From contig JAPKYX010000072.1 in NCBI GenBank assembly GCA_026394075.1, positions 1 through 64,000 on the forward strand: a stretch of DNA of 64,000 bases, written 5' to 3'. Below are positions 18,692 through 31,155 of this stretch, piece by piece. Origin of the DNA: Acidobacteriota bacterium. GTDB lineage: Bacteria > Acidobacteriota > Terriglobia > Bryobacterales > Bryobacteraceae. The notes beneath the pieces are model-generated. The model ran no database searches and was not told where the DNA came from. It saw only the letters and a list, made by a program, of their open reading frames with translations. A program made the position numbers and the translations under genes. How positions within the stretch are numbered: position 1 is the first letter of the stretch; each line of letters opens with the position of its first letter.

Positions 18692-19542
18692 ATGACTGTC
18701 AAAAAAGGGCTGATTACCGCCGCCGGAGACCGTGAGCGCCGCATTCCGCTCCAAACGCTGGTCGATTCCGACGGTACTGCGCGGACCGTGCTGGCCATGC
18801 TGGTCAATGAGATGGCCGCCGCGGGCATCGAAGACATCGGCATCGTCATACCGGTGGGCCAAAGCGAAGAGTTTCAAGCGGCTGTCACCGCCGCCCCGGC
18901 TCGCGTTCAACTGTTCGAACAGCGTGAAGCCCAAGGTTATGCCGGTGCCCTTTGGACCGCCCGGGATTTTCTCGCGGGCCAACCGTTTCTGCACCTGGTG
19001 GGCGATCACGTCTATGTCCCTGGCCGTGATCAGCACCTGGCGGGGCAATTGGTAGCCATTGCTAATCAACGTCAGTGTTCCGTCTCCGCCGTGCAGCCCA
19101 CGCACGAAAGCCAGCTCACCCGTTTTGGCGTCATCGGCGGCCGTCCGGTGGCCGATCAGATCGGGCTTTATCACATCGATGCGGTCGCTGAAAAGCCTAC
19201 CCCCACTGCCGCCGAACAAAGTCTGATCGTGGGCGGTTTGCGCGCCGGGCACTATCTGGCCTTCTTTGGCATGCACGTCTGGACACCGGCCGTCCTGGAG
19301 CTGCTGGCGGAAACCATGAGCGGCGCGGCGCCGGTTTCGGAAGCCTTGCATCGGCTCAGCGCCCGGGAGCGGTATCTGGCTTGGAATTCCCCCGGCCATC
19401 GCTACGACCTTGGTCCCCGCTACGGCCTGCTCCAAGCGCAGTTGGCGCTCGGCCTGTCGGGCGACGACCGCGAAGAGGTGCTGGCCGCGCTGGTCGGTTT
19501 GATCGCCACTCACGGACACTTCACTTCAGAGCGCCGCCCCTC

Positions 19543-19546
<4 letters not shown>
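18692..19546 (+). CDS. Small NTP-transferase (GalU/RmlA-like nucleotidyltransferase)
   Basis: A 284-residue sugar nucleotidyltransferase-like protein. The first strand and loop are KKGLITAAGDRERRIPLQTL, a variant of the G-x-G-T-R signature in which the usual GxGTR is replaced by GDRER. Later motifs are HLVGDHVYV (metal/NDP-sugar strand) and DAVAEKPTP (the EKP motif of GalU-type enzymes). ATG at 18692 matches where family members begin but has no clear ribosome site; an in-frame TTG at 18650 has GGAGG 5 nt before it and would add 14 residues. The stop overlaps the next gene (ATGA). Substrate nucleotide and sugar are unknown. Confidence 0.75.
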
Positions 19547-22869
<3,323 letters not shown>

Positions 22870-22888
22870 GCGCCGTCCAGCGCCCACC

Positions 22889-25171
22889 TCACCCCAGCTT
22901 GCCCAACAGCTCCCGAATCCGCCCTTCATCATCCTGATCGGGCTTCAACCCCAACGCTTCGGTCAGATTCTTCTTCGCCAGCGCCTTATCGCCCTTCTCC
23001 AGCAGCACTACGGCCAGGTGATAACGGTACAAAGCATTGCCCGGCTCTCCACGAACCGTCTCCTGGAGCAGTGGCAGCGCCTGATCATATTGCTTCGACT
23101 GCGCGTGAATCCAGCCCAGCGTGTGGCGGTAGCGTTTCGTCTGCGGGTTGAGGCGCATGGCGGTTTGGGCGTAACCGGCGGCGGTGGGGAGATCGGCTTT
23201 CATCTCCGCCAACAGGTAAGCGAGATTATTCAGAATCTCCGGGTCCTGCGGGGCGGCGGTACGCGCCTTCTCCAGCGCTGCACGAGCTTCCGGATAGCGT
23301 TTCTGCGTGGCGTAGAGATAACCCAGCATCGCTGTTGGTCCCGGCGACCGGGTGTCGAGCTCTGAGGCTTTCTGATATTGCCGGATGGCCTCTTCTGTGT
23401 TACCGGTCAGGCGGTGCAGTTCGGCGTGGCGGGACCGGACCCGAGCTGACTCTGGTTGGCTAACCACCAACGGTTCATACTCCTTCAGGGCCTCCGCAAA
23501 GCGGCCTAGCCGGGCTGCGGTGCCCGCCAAGAGCTCGCGAACGTCGGCGGAGTTGGGCTGCTTGGCCAAGTCCTGCCGCATCAGATGGAAGGCCGCTTCA
23601 GGGTTATTCTGTGCCAAGCGCACTTCCACCAGGCCGTTCAGCGCTCGAACATCCGCCGCACCCGGCGTATAGACCTTGCGGAAGGATGCGTCGGCTTCGG
23701 AATAAGCCTTACGCGCCAGCGCGAAGTAGCCCGCCTGCAGTTCGGCAGCCGGGTAGTTAGGGAACTCTCGCTGTACCTGCTGAATCTCTGTTTGTGCCGC
23801 GGCCTTACGCCCCAACTCCATCAACACGGCTGAGCGCATCAAACGAACTTCCGGATTGCGTGGATCCACCCGGATCACTCCATCCAACTGCTCCAGAGCA
23901 GGAGTGTACTGCCGCTCTTCAAACAGAAGTTCGGCCATGCCCATGCGCGGCGGCAGATAGCTGGCGCGTAGCTTGGCCGATTCCTCGTAGCGCTTTCGGG
24001 CCAGCGGCCGGTCCCCACGGATTTGCGCGATGCGGCCCAGCTTGAAACGCGACACCGGATCCTTCGGTTCCAAGGTCATAATGGCTTCAAAGTCTTTGCG
24101 GGCGGCGTCCAGATCCTCGGGCTTGGAAGAAGCCATTAAGAGGGACCCGCGCACGGAAAGCGCCTCGGCGTCCTGGGCGTTCTCTTTCAGCAGTTCCTCG
24201 GCAATCGGCCGGACATCGGCAAACTTGCCTTGCGCCACCAGTTGCGACATCTGCTCCTTGCGCCACACCGTACGGCGCTCCGGCGCCTGGGTGAGAGCGG
24301 AATCCATCATCGCAGCGGCCGACTTCCAATCAGCATACCGGGCATAGAAGCGGCTTACGGCCACCGGCCCATCCGGGAACTTGCGGGCATCGGAAACCTG
24401 ATTGAGTACGCCGGCCACTTTGCTGGATTGCTGGGTGTCGTAGTAGTGGCTAGCCAACCGCAAATGAGCTTCAACGCTGCGCGGGTTCGCCGTCACCTGA
24501 TCTTCCAGCAGTTGCTCCGCCGCGTCCGTCTGGCCGATGCTGCGTAGGAGTGCGTAAAGAACCGTATACAACTCCGCCGCGTCAGGATGCTTTGCCAAAC
24601 CCTCGCGGAGAAGTTTCTCGGCCTCCGCAAACCTCTTCTCAATCATGAAAGGCTTGGACATCGCCAGGCTGATCTCGGCATCGCCGGGCCGGGCGGCGAG
24701 CACGTGCTTGAAGTCAGCCATGGCCAGGTCGTACTTACCGTCGGTGAGGTAGATGAACCCACGCACGCGCAGGCCGTCAGGAGACTTGGGGTCCTTCGCC
24801 AGATCCTCGCTGCTCAGCTTCTGCAGGCGGTCAAGAAATGCTTGGGGGTGGCGCGGGTCGCTTAAGTAGAGTGTCAAGACAACGTCAGTGAACCGGCGCC
24901 GATAGGTGGCGTTGCCGGATTGTAACTCCGTGGCTCGTGCCAGCATCGGCAGGCCGCTTCGCCAGTTGTTTTGCTTAAGAAGAGCCTCGCCCAACTGGAA
25001 GTGAGCCTCAGCCTGGTTGGGCTCTTTCTGGATGGCTTTCTGGAAATCGAGAACTGCTTCCGTCCATTCGCCCTGCGTGGCATGCTGCTTGCCGCTATCC
25101 AGATAGTGCTGGGCATTACGGCAGCCAGTAGCAAGCAGGGTGAGCGTGATGATGAAGGTAATGCGAAACAT
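22889..25171 (-). CDS. Large TPR lipoprotein of the PEP-CTERM/exosortase type (PrsT-like), copy A
   Basis: A 760-residue protein with a lipoprotein signal (FIITLTLLATGCRNA; lipobox Cys near 17) followed almost entirely by TPR repeats, for example GEWTEAVLDFQKAIQKEPNQ and the C-terminal NPQTKRYRHTLGWIHAQSKQ. Such long TPR lipoproteins are regularly found with exosortase/EPS loci. They are thought to act in the cell envelope in assembly or export of EPS; the exact role is unproven. It lies 76 bp downstream of a PEP-CTERM gene on the same strand, with a strong hairpin just before its start. A second protein of the same type is at 35531-37846. Confidence 0.82.
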   Translation of the reverse strand: MFRITFIITLTLLATGCRNAQHYLDSGKQHATQGEWTEAVLDFQKAIQKEPNQAEAHFQLGEALLKQNNWRSGLPMLARATELQSGNATYRRRFTDVVLTLYLSDPRHPQAFLDRLQKLSSEDLAKDPKSPDGLRVRGFIYLTDGKYDLAMADFKHVLAARPGDAEISLAMSKPFMIEKRFAEAEKLLREGLAKHPDAAELYTVLYALLRSIGQTDAAEQLLEDQVTANPRSVEAHLRLASHYYDTQQSSKVAGVLNQVSDARKFPDGPVAVSRFYARYADWKSAAAMMDSALTQAPERRTVWRKEQMSQLVAQGKFADVRPIAEELLKENAQDAEALSVRGSLLMASSKPEDLDAARKDFEAIMTLEPKDPVSRFKLGRIAQIRGDRPLARKRYEESAKLRASYLPPRMGMAELLFEERQYTPALEQLDGVIRVDPRNPEVRLMRSAVLMELGRKAAAQTEIQQVQREFPNYPAAELQAGYFALARKAYSEADASFRKVYTPGAADVRALNGLVEVRLAQNNPEAAFHLMRQDLAKQPNSADVRELLAGTAARLGRFAEALKEYEPLVVSQPESARVRSRHAELHRLTGNTEEAIRQYQKASELDTRSPGPTAMLGYLYATQKRYPEARAALEKARTAAPQDPEILNNLAYLLAEMKADLPTAAGYAQTAMRLNPQTKRYRHTLGWIHAQSKQYDQALPLLQETVRGEPGNALYRYHLAVVLLEKGDKALAKKNLTEALGLKPDQDDEGRIRELLGKLG

Positions 25172-25183
25172 GGCCTTAAATGA

Positions 25184-25213
25184 GTATGGTGCCCCATCGC
25201 TGGGACACCATAC
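25184..25213 (-). terminator. Strong hairpin just upstream of the TPR lipoprotein gene
   Basis: Arms GTATGGTG (25184-25191) and CACCATAC (25206-25213) are perfectly complementary; inside, CCCA and TGGG extend the stem to a 4-nt loop TCGC. It sits between the PEP-CTERM gene stop (25248) and the TPR ATG (25171), only 12 nt from the latter. There is no U-tract, so it may be an attenuator, an RNA-stability element or a translation-control hairpin instead of a simple terminator. Confidence 0.5.
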
Positions 25214-25247
25214 AAGGGAGGAATGTACTATCTGTTCTCTGACGAAA

Positions 25248-26108
25248 CTACGAGCGCGACGCCCGGCGGCGGCGCACGGCGAAGACGAGGCCAGTCAAAC
25301 CGAGGCTGAGGGCCCCATAGAAGCCCGGCTCCGGCACCAGCGTTACCTTAAAGATGGCGTCGTTGTAATCCTGATCGCCGCCCGGGAGGTTGGTGTCTTC
25401 AACGCCGATCAACGCGACGAAAGGCGAAGTTTGAGAAGGAACAACTTTGCCGATATTCTCGACAAAAACGGCGAACTGTTGCTGTCCACCGCCCGTGCTC
25501 TTGCTGCTCTCTGAAAAACGTCCAGAGCTCTTGAGCGCGGCCAGAACGGTGCCGGCGGACTGCCCGTCTTGGCTGGAGTCGCCATAGTTAGGCAGCAGCC
25601 AGAAGCCGAAAGTGCCGGCCGGCGAAAAGGCCACCGTGTCACCAACAGTATTTGAACCCTTGAAGATGACACCAAAGTCGGAAGTAGTCAGCGAAGCGAT
25701 GGACTTCGACGAATCGTACCAGCCGATCCAGTTCCGGGGTGCCCAGCCCGCGATCTCCGCCAGCAAGGTCGGGTTCGGAGCTGACGCTGTTCCTTGGAAG
25801 GAAATATTACTGATTGCCGAACCATCATTATTGGCGAGGTAAGCCGCGCCCTGCCAGTTGGGGCTGTTGGCTGGGGAGCCGACGTTGGTCACAAAGCAAC
25901 CCACGTTCCGGCAGGTAGAGCCGTCGTCCGTGTTGTTGTTCCAATAAGATGTCTGATTGCCGGGCGTGCTGACATCTGTATCAACAATCTTCTCGCCAGA
26001 AATGACTACAGAATTTGGAAGAGCCAGCCACGGGCCGGAGGGGAGAGTGAATTGGGCCCACGTGAGTGAGGCCGGGGTGAGAAGCAGCGCTAGGGCGAAT
26101 TTGTTCAT
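25248..26108 (-). CDS. PEP-CTERM secreted protein with DUF4114-like segment (copy 1)
   Basis: A 286-residue exported protein. ATG at 26108 gives a proper signal peptide (MNKFALALLLTPASLTWAQ); the longer frame to 26153 adds 15 residues before it. The C-terminus is VPEPGFYGALSLGLTGLVFA followed by RRRR, a PEP-CTERM sorting signal: motif, membrane helix, basic tail. Just before is VEDTNLPGGDQDYNDAIFKV, the Asp-rich pattern of DUF4114. It is probably exported, cut at the PEP motif by the exosortase at 31817 and delivered to the surface or EPS. It is paralogous to the next gene (same FTLPSGPW...LPN...VSGEKIVD start and same cysteine pair near CRNVGCFV). Confidence 0.88.
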   Translation of the reverse strand: MNKFALALLLTPASLTWAQFTLPSGPWLALPNSVVISGEKIVDTDVSTPGNQTSYWNNNTDDGSTCRNVGCFVTNVGSPANSPNWQGAAYLANNDGSAISNISFQGTASAPNPTLLAEIAGWAPRNWIGWYDSSKSIASLTTSDFGVIFKGSNTVGDTVAFSPAGTFGFWLLPNYGDSSQDGQSAGTVLAALKSSGRFSESSKSTGGGQQQFAVFVENIGKVVPSQTSPFVALIGVEDTNLPGGDQDYNDAIFKVTLVPEPGFYGALSLGLTGLVFAVRRRRASRS

Positions 26109-26299
26109 GATTGGGCTTTCGAAACCTCGTAAACCGTCTATTGGCGAAGTCAACGCTCACCAATAGGTCTATGTTACTGGACAAAGATGCCCTTGAATAG
26201 TACCAAAGGTGTTTACATGTCACTGGACGATGCAGGGTACGCATAGTACCCTCGAAGCGGTCAGCCACTGATACCAGATGACCTGGGGTGGGTTGGCGG

Positions 26300-27166
26300 T
26301 TATCGGGCAGCGCGGCGGCGAATGGCCGCCATGAGAGCGCCCAGGCACAGTGCCAGTGCCCCGTAAAGGCCCGGTTCCGGCACAAACGTCACCCGGAAGA
26401 TGGTGTCGTTGTAGTCCATGTCACCGCGAATCGTATCTTCGGCGGAAATCAACAAGTTGAGCGTGGATGCGTTGACGGCGGCTAGGTTCTCCGCAAAATA
26501 GGTGAAGTATTGCGTAGTCTGGCCAGCCCCCGCGGTGTTCTTGGAGCTTTGGGTAAAGCGGGCTGTGTCGGTCTTCAGAGCAGCGGAGAGCTCCGTGGAG
26601 GTCTTGTCCGTATTCGAGAAGCCGGCCAAATACCAAAAGCCAAACTGGTTGGTGGGAGAGAAGTTGGCCTGCTTACCAACACTGTCAGAGCCCTTAAAGA
26701 TCACACCCCACTTCGTGCCGAAATTGGCGGAGGTGAGTTCCGAAGTCGGCAAAGTGGCGTCATACCAGCCCACCCAACTCCTGGCCTTGAGGGAGGTGAT
26801 TTCGCCATTCAGCACAGCCGGACCAGAGACACTGCCCTGAAAGTATACATTCGTCACCGCCGTACCATCGGTATTGGCGATGTAAGCAGCGTCCCTCCAG
26901 ATGGCGTTGGTCAATGGATCAGAAGCCGTGGAGGCCACCCGGCCGGTGACAATGCATCCAATGTTCTTGCACGTCGTGCCGTCAGCGGTATTGTTGTTCC
27001 AGTAGGCTGTCTGATTGCCCGCGATGTTGCGGTTGGCATCGACAATCCTTTCGCCGGAAACTGCCAGCGGATTGGGCAACTGCTGCCAGGGACCGGCAGG
27101 CACCGTGAACCCCGCCCAAACCGATGCGGCTGTCACAAACAGAAAAACTGTCGAAAAGCGCATCAT
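26300..27166 (-). CDS. PEP-CTERM secreted protein with DUF4114-like segment (copy 2)
   Basis: A 288-residue paralogue of the neighbouring gene. The first of two adjacent ATGs (27166) is chosen, giving MMRFSTVFLFVTAASVWAG as signal peptide; a longer frame starts at 27199. Shared features are FTVPAGPWQQLPNPLAVSGE, NQTAYWNNNTADGTTCKNIG, SWVGWYD and EDTIRGDMDYNDTIFRV before the sorting signal VPEPGLYGALALCLGALMAA with a basic tail IRRRAAR. Tandem duplication with the upstream copy is evident at the protein level. Both are preceded by AGTACCAAA (26199-26207 and 27224-27232). The role of the mature domain is unknown. Confidence 0.88.
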   Translation of the reverse strand: MMRFSTVFLFVTAASVWAGFTVPAGPWQQLPNPLAVSGERIVDANRNIAGNQTAYWNNNTADGTTCKNIGCIVTGRVASTASDPLTNAIWRDAAYIANTDGTAVTNVYFQGSVSGPAVLNGEITSLKARSWVGWYDATLPTSELTSANFGTKWGVIFKGSDSVGKQANFSPTNQFGFWYLAGFSNTDKTSTELSAALKTDTARFTQSSKNTAGAGQTTQYFTYFAENLAAVNASTLNLLISAEDTIRGDMDYNDTIFRVTFVPEPGLYGALALCLGALMAAIRRRAAR

Positions 27167-27330
27167 GGTGGAGAAGTGGCACATCGCGATATCTAACACT
27201 ATCAGTGGGTGCCAAGTATGACAAGTACCAAACGCGTTGAGTAGTTTAGTAGGACCAATAGTACTGCGATCAGCCAGCTGTATTCTGTTTGCGCTCTGTC
27301 TTCGCGTTGGGTCAGCCGTAAGGCTGGGCG

Positions 27331-29520
27331 TTACTGGATGGCCACTTGCAGCGTGTTCGAGGGGCCCAGATCGCTGACCGCCCGAACCGTGACGCTCTTC
27401 AGCCGTGCCGTGATGTCGGTGGTGGGAGTCGAGGTGCCACCATCCAGGCGCAGTGTGAAGGGTACATCGACGGTGAACTGTCCCCCCAGTGATTGGCTGG
27501 CGGCGCTCTGGAACCAGATCAGGGCCTCGGCGCTGACGCTGACGGTAAACTTTGCCGTGCCCAGGGTGGTGGTCTCATCGCCCTTGAATTCAAACTCCAG
27601 GCTGGTCAGCGATCGTCCGGTGGCGTAACCGGTCACGTTGATCGACAACCCGGTGGCGGAGCGCGTCGAAACCCGGGCTGCCAGCAGCACAGGGGCCGTG
27701 CGCGGGATGTTCAGGCTGAGCCGCGTGGGCGTTGGGGGTGTCAGATCGGTGCCATTCTCCGTAACGAAGGTTGGCTCAATCACAATGGCGCCCGCCACGG
27801 TACCGGTCTGCAATTGAAGGCGGTTTGCACCGCTGGGGAAGACGGCCTCCCGCGTGTTGGCGGGAATGGTAAAGGCCACCGTCCGGCCGCCGGTAGAGAA
27901 TTGCACGGCGGGATCGGTGACGAAGTTATCGGGGGTGATGCTCAGCGTCAGGACGCCGCGCAGCGCCTGCGGATAGGTCGTGTTCAGCGACAAACCAAAC
28001 GAGGGCTGCTGGAAGGGCTGCTGCACGCCCGAAGCACCCGTAAACTGGTAGCTCGGCAGTGGTGGCGGTGCAGCGGAGAAGCCATTCAGCACAAAACCAG
28101 TGCCATCAATGACCAGCGTCGTCGTGGCTTGCCCCGCCACCAGCGGCGTGAAGTCGACCAGGAATGTAAAGCGGCCGTCGGGGTCCACCGTGGCCGGTAG
28201 AGCCGGTAGGGAGCGCAAGCGGAACACGCCGCGGGTATCCAGCACGCCCACGCTCACCACTGATCCGGCAGCGGTGCCGCGGTTGGAAACCGTGAACGCC
28301 ACCGAAGCCGTCTGTCCGGTAGAGAGCGGTGGAAATGAAACACTGTTGGTGGTGATGGGGACATCCACGCCGCCTACGGCATAGGAATAGCGGAGTTGGG
28401 CGCCCATTCCGCGCCCAGTGACCGTAAAGTTATCGTTGCCGATCAACAATCGCACCGTTGATGTCACCGGCTCCACTGGCACATAGTTCAGCGTAAAGGT
28501 CCGCACTTCCTGCGGCTGCAGGGTGAGCGGGACAAAGGGGCCTTCGGTGATGGAGAAACCAGTGCCGCCCAGCAGGATGTTATTGATCACCGCGGGCAAG
28601 GTCGCCACGTTGCGGAACTGGATCACCAGCGAACTGCGCTCGCCCACCCGCACATCACCAAACGCCACCAGGCCGTTCAAGGCCAGTGGAGCGGCCACGC
28701 CATCCCGCAATAGCTCGTAGGTAAATGCGCTCAGGAGCGCACTGCCCTGAATCGTGGTGGTGTGTTCGGTCTTGTCGAGCGTGATCTTCAGCGAAGCCGT
28801 CGCCGCGCCCGGAGTGCGGGGTGTAAAGCGGACGCCAAAACGCAACTCCGACCCGGATGTCAGTGTGAATGGCAGCAACGGGACGGCTAGCAATTGAAAG
28901 CCAGTGCCTGTTAAGTTGATGGCGTTGACTTGGCCTGAGCCGCTGCCGCGATTAGTAATCGATATGGTGACATCGGCGTTGGAGTTCACCAGCGTCTCCG
29001 GCAGCGTCACCGTGGCCCCTGAGGCGAGCGGCGTCGCATTGGCGTCGGCCAGCGTCGAACTGACCACCAAACTGGGTGCGGTCCCGGTGAGGGTGAAGGC
29101 CACAGCGCCGCTGATGGCGGGCCCGGTGGTGCCTTCGCGGGGCTCCTCGGTGTAGGTCCAGGTAAATTGCCCCACCGCCGCTTCCGTGGTCGTGGGTGTG
29201 TAACGCAGGGTGAAGGTCAGTGTCTCCAGTGGCTGCAGCGGAATGCTGGTCCGGAGTGACACCGGCTCCAAAGCTGACGTGGAAAAATCCTTTGAACCGA
29301 TCAGTTGGGGGATGGAGGCGAAGGTGGCCCGTGTCTGACCCAAATAGGTCACCCGCACCACGGCGCTTGAGGTCTGGCCAACGCCAGTGGAGTTGAACCC
29401 CAGCACGGACCCATTGCTGGAGGTGAAGGCTTGCCCATTCTGCTCCACGCGAACGAGAAACTGCGCCGGGGCCACCATGGCGCCCAGCACAGCGAGCAGG
29501 AGGAGGCGTTGTATCGGCAT
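27331..29520 (-). CDS. Secreted choice-of-anchor-D type beta-sandwich repeat protein
   Basis: A 729-residue protein with a signal peptide (MPIQRLLLLAVLGAMVAPAQ) and repeated Ig-like beta-sandwich units of the choice-of-anchor D/ASPM-SPD-2-Hydin kind. Examples are VTISITNRGSGSGQVNAINL with FGVRFTPRTPGAATASLKIT, and VAFTVSNRGTAAGSVVSVGV with FLVDFTPLVAGQATTTLVID. No membrane anchor or PEP motif is seen at the C-terminus, so it is probably released or held by other proteins. It is the last gene of the exosortase operon, starting 3 nt after the preceding stop. A structural or adhesive surface role is a guess from the fold. Confidence 0.8.
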   Translation of the reverse strand: MPIQRLLLLAVLGAMVAPAQFLVRVEQNGQAFTSSNGSVLGFNSTGVGQTSSAVVRVTYLGQTRATFASIPQLIGSKDFSTSALEPVSLRTSIPLQPLETLTFTLRYTPTTTEAAVGQFTWTYTEEPREGTTGPAISGAVAFTLTGTAPSLVVSSTLADANATPLASGATVTLPETLVNSNADVTISITNRGSGSGQVNAINLTGTGFQLLAVPLLPFTLTSGSELRFGVRFTPRTPGAATASLKITLDKTEHTTTIQGSALLSAFTYELLRDGVAAPLALNGLVAFGDVRVGERSSLVIQFRNVATLPAVINNILLGGTGFSITEGPFVPLTLQPQEVRTFTLNYVPVEPVTSTVRLLIGNDNFTVTGRGMGAQLRYSYAVGGVDVPITTNSVSFPPLSTGQTASVAFTVSNRGTAAGSVVSVGVLDTRGVFRLRSLPALPATVDPDGRFTFLVDFTPLVAGQATTTLVIDGTGFVLNGFSAAPPPLPSYQFTGASGVQQPFQQPSFGLSLNTTYPQALRGVLTLSITPDNFVTDPAVQFSTGGRTVAFTIPANTREAVFPSGANRLQLQTGTVAGAIVIEPTFVTENGTDLTPPTPTRLSLNIPRTAPVLLAARVSTRSATGLSINVTGYATGRSLTSLEFEFKGDETTTLGTAKFTVSVSAEALIWFQSAASQSLGGQFTVDVPFTLRLDGGTSTPTTDITARLKSVTVRAVSDLGPSNTLQVAIQ

Positions 29521-29523
29521 CCG

Positions 29524-30483
29524 TTACTCTCCCGCCGGGACGAACGAGATCTGGCCTTGGTTGGTATCCAGGAAAAACAGCGGCTGCGCGGCCCGTTCGC
29601 GAACATTCAGCAGGAACCGCCCGGGGGCGGCCGGAGTGAATTCACACGGGGCAAACTCCAATGGGAGTTCCGCCAATGCTTCACCCGTCGTGGCGTTCAA
29701 CACACGGATCAACTTGGCCGTGCGATCCGCCACAAACAAGCGCGCCGCATCCGGCGAGAGCGTGATGGCCACCGGATCACCCGCCTCCGCGCTCAAGCCA
29801 AAAAGCGCGGCCGTCTCGGGGGTAGTGTTGAGTGCGGCCAGGCGGAAGATCTGCCGCGAGGCCGCGTCGGCCACCAGCGCGGTATCCGAAGCCGCCAGAA
29901 ACACCGCCGCCGTGGGACGGCCCAGGAATTCAAGCTTTACGGGTCGGCCTTTCCGCGAAGCCAGCCATAACGTCCGCTGCTCGCCCTCATCCCGGGTGAG
30001 CAGTACGCGCTGAGCGCCGCTGTCGGCGGCGAGAATCATCCACCGGCCTTCACCGTCCAGATTCCAGCGGGAGTCGAGCAACGGCGCGGTATCGGATTGG
30101 ACCAGCCAGACTAACTCCTCCGCGGTCATGAGCACGGCAGAGGCCGAATCCGTCGCCCAGCGTGCCTCCCTGACCACGGGCAGCCGATCGAGCGCTTCCA
30201 GACGATCCGGTGAGCGCAGATCCCTGGCCCACCACATCGCCCCGTCACGCTCAATGATCGCGGTCTGTTGATTGGGAGCAAAACTGGACCGCGTCACCTG
30301 TTCGAGCACCGGTGCTCCCAGATAGGCGGCTCCCACAAAACCGAGTACCGGCCGGATGGCACCCGTCAGGGTGTCATGCACGAAGCCGCTCGAAGGGGCC
30401 GACCACGTGGCCGTCTGGGCGTGTCCCGCCAAACCAGAGGCGATCAGGATCAAGGCAGTCAGGCGCGAAGGCGTCATAGACAT
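29524..30483 (-). CDS. Secreted protein with beta-propeller-like repeats, exosortase operon
   Basis: A 319-residue exported protein (signal LTALILIASGLAGHAQ). The rest is made of short beta-strand segments in a propeller-like rhythm, such as AVFLAASDTALVADAASRQI and AITLSPDAARLFVADRTAKL followed by IRVLNATTGEALAELPL, resembling YncE/NHL-type surface proteins. The ATG directly follows the TAG of the upstream gene and the downstream gene starts 3 nt after its stop, so it is locked into the exosortase operon. No known function; the constant company of exosortase and EpsI points to an envelope or EPS-linked job. Confidence 0.72.
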   Translation of the reverse strand: MSMTPSRLTALILIASGLAGHAQTATWSAPSSGFVHDTLTGAIRPVLGFVGAAYLGAPVLEQVTRSSFAPNQQTAIIERDGAMWWARDLRSPDRLEALDRLPVVREARWATDSASAVLMTAEELVWLVQSDTAPLLDSRWNLDGEGRWMILAADSGAQRVLLTRDEGEQRTLWLASRKGRPVKLEFLGRPTAAVFLAASDTALVADAASRQIFRLAALNTTPETAALFGLSAEAGDPVAITLSPDAARLFVADRTAKLIRVLNATTGEALAELPLEFAPCEFTPAAPGRFLLNVRERAAQPLFFLDTNQGQISFVPAGE

Positions 30484-31155
30484 CTAACGGCCGAAAACCG
30501 GTCCTCCAGGAGTCAACACCAGTGTCGGACTTGCGGAACTGGTTCCGCTGGTGAGCCGCCAGGACAGGATGCCACCTCCCGCCGCGCCACCGATCAGGAT
30601 CCAGGTGAGCTTCTTCTTGTACCAGGGCGTAGCCGCGATCATCGGGCCAATGTAGGCACCATTGGTATTGGTCTGCGTAATGGTGGCTTCGCCCTTGCGG
30701 CCGGAAGATGTGGCCGTTACTTTGATCTCGAACCGGCCAAGGACACCATTGATCAGGAACGGTGCCGTGGCCTGACCTTGCGAAGTGGTGCGCGTTGTCA
30801 GGGTCGTCTGATTGCCGGGAAATGTGCCCCCGGGGCCAGTCTCGGGCAGAACAAACACCACGGTGGCGCCTTCCACGGGAAAGTCATTCGCGTCCCGGAC
30901 TTCCACCACGGGAGGCACCGCTCGCCCCAATGGAATCGAATTCATGACGTTGCCGCCCTCCAGCACCAGGATGCGTAGAGCGGTCGGTACCGTTTGTGCG
31001 GTCGCTGCCTGGGCGGTCGCTGCCTGGGCGGTCGCCTGAGCCGCAGGCGTGCGGGGCGGTGCCGCCGGAGGTGCCTGGGCCTGCACACCCAGCACCAACA
31101 GCAGATTCACGGCCAGCCAACGAATGGGCCCAGTGCGCAGTTTCGTCGGTCTCAT
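30484..31155 (-). CDS. Secreted protein with Ig-like (Big-1-type) domain, exosortase operon
   Basis: A 223-residue protein: signal peptide (WLAVNLLLVLGVQAQA), a low-complexity linker (AAQATAQAATAQAATAQ, partly encoded by two perfect 15-bp copies at 31001-31030), and an Ig-like domain (PPVVEVRDANDFPVEGATVV, then GQATAPFLINGVLGRFEIKV). Then follow YKKK, a Gly-rich membrane segment (LTWILIGGAAGGGILSWRL) and a short tail ending TPGGPVFGR. It overlaps the EpsI gene by 4 nt (ATGA). The C-terminal helix may anchor it in the membrane; it lacks a PEP motif. Function unknown. Confidence 0.72.
   Translation of the reverse strand: MRPTKLRTGPIRWLAVNLLLVLGVQAQAPPAAPPRTPAAQATAQAATAQAATAQTVPTALRILVLEGGNVMNSIPLGRAVPPVVEVRDANDFPVEGATVVFVLPETGPGGTFPGNQTTLTTRTTSQGQATAPFLINGVLGRFEIKVTATSSGRKGEATITQTNTNGAYIGPMIAATPWYKKKLTWILIGGAAGGGILSWRLTSGTSSASPTLVLTPGGPVFGR
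31001..31030 (-). repeat. Tandem 15-bp repeat in the linker of the Ig-like protein gene
   Basis: Two perfect direct copies of GTCGCTGCCTGGGCG (plus-strand reading) at 31001-31015 and 31016-31030, with a third partial copy. They encode the AQAAT linker and could expand or contract by slippage without shifting the frame. Confidence 0.8.

Noticed and set aside
27170-27265. Possible sigma54 promoter (TTGGCAC) before PEP-CTERM copy 2, as known for some PEP-CTERM regulons
   Set aside because: The TGGCAC is not followed by a TTGC(A/T) element at the proper spacing.
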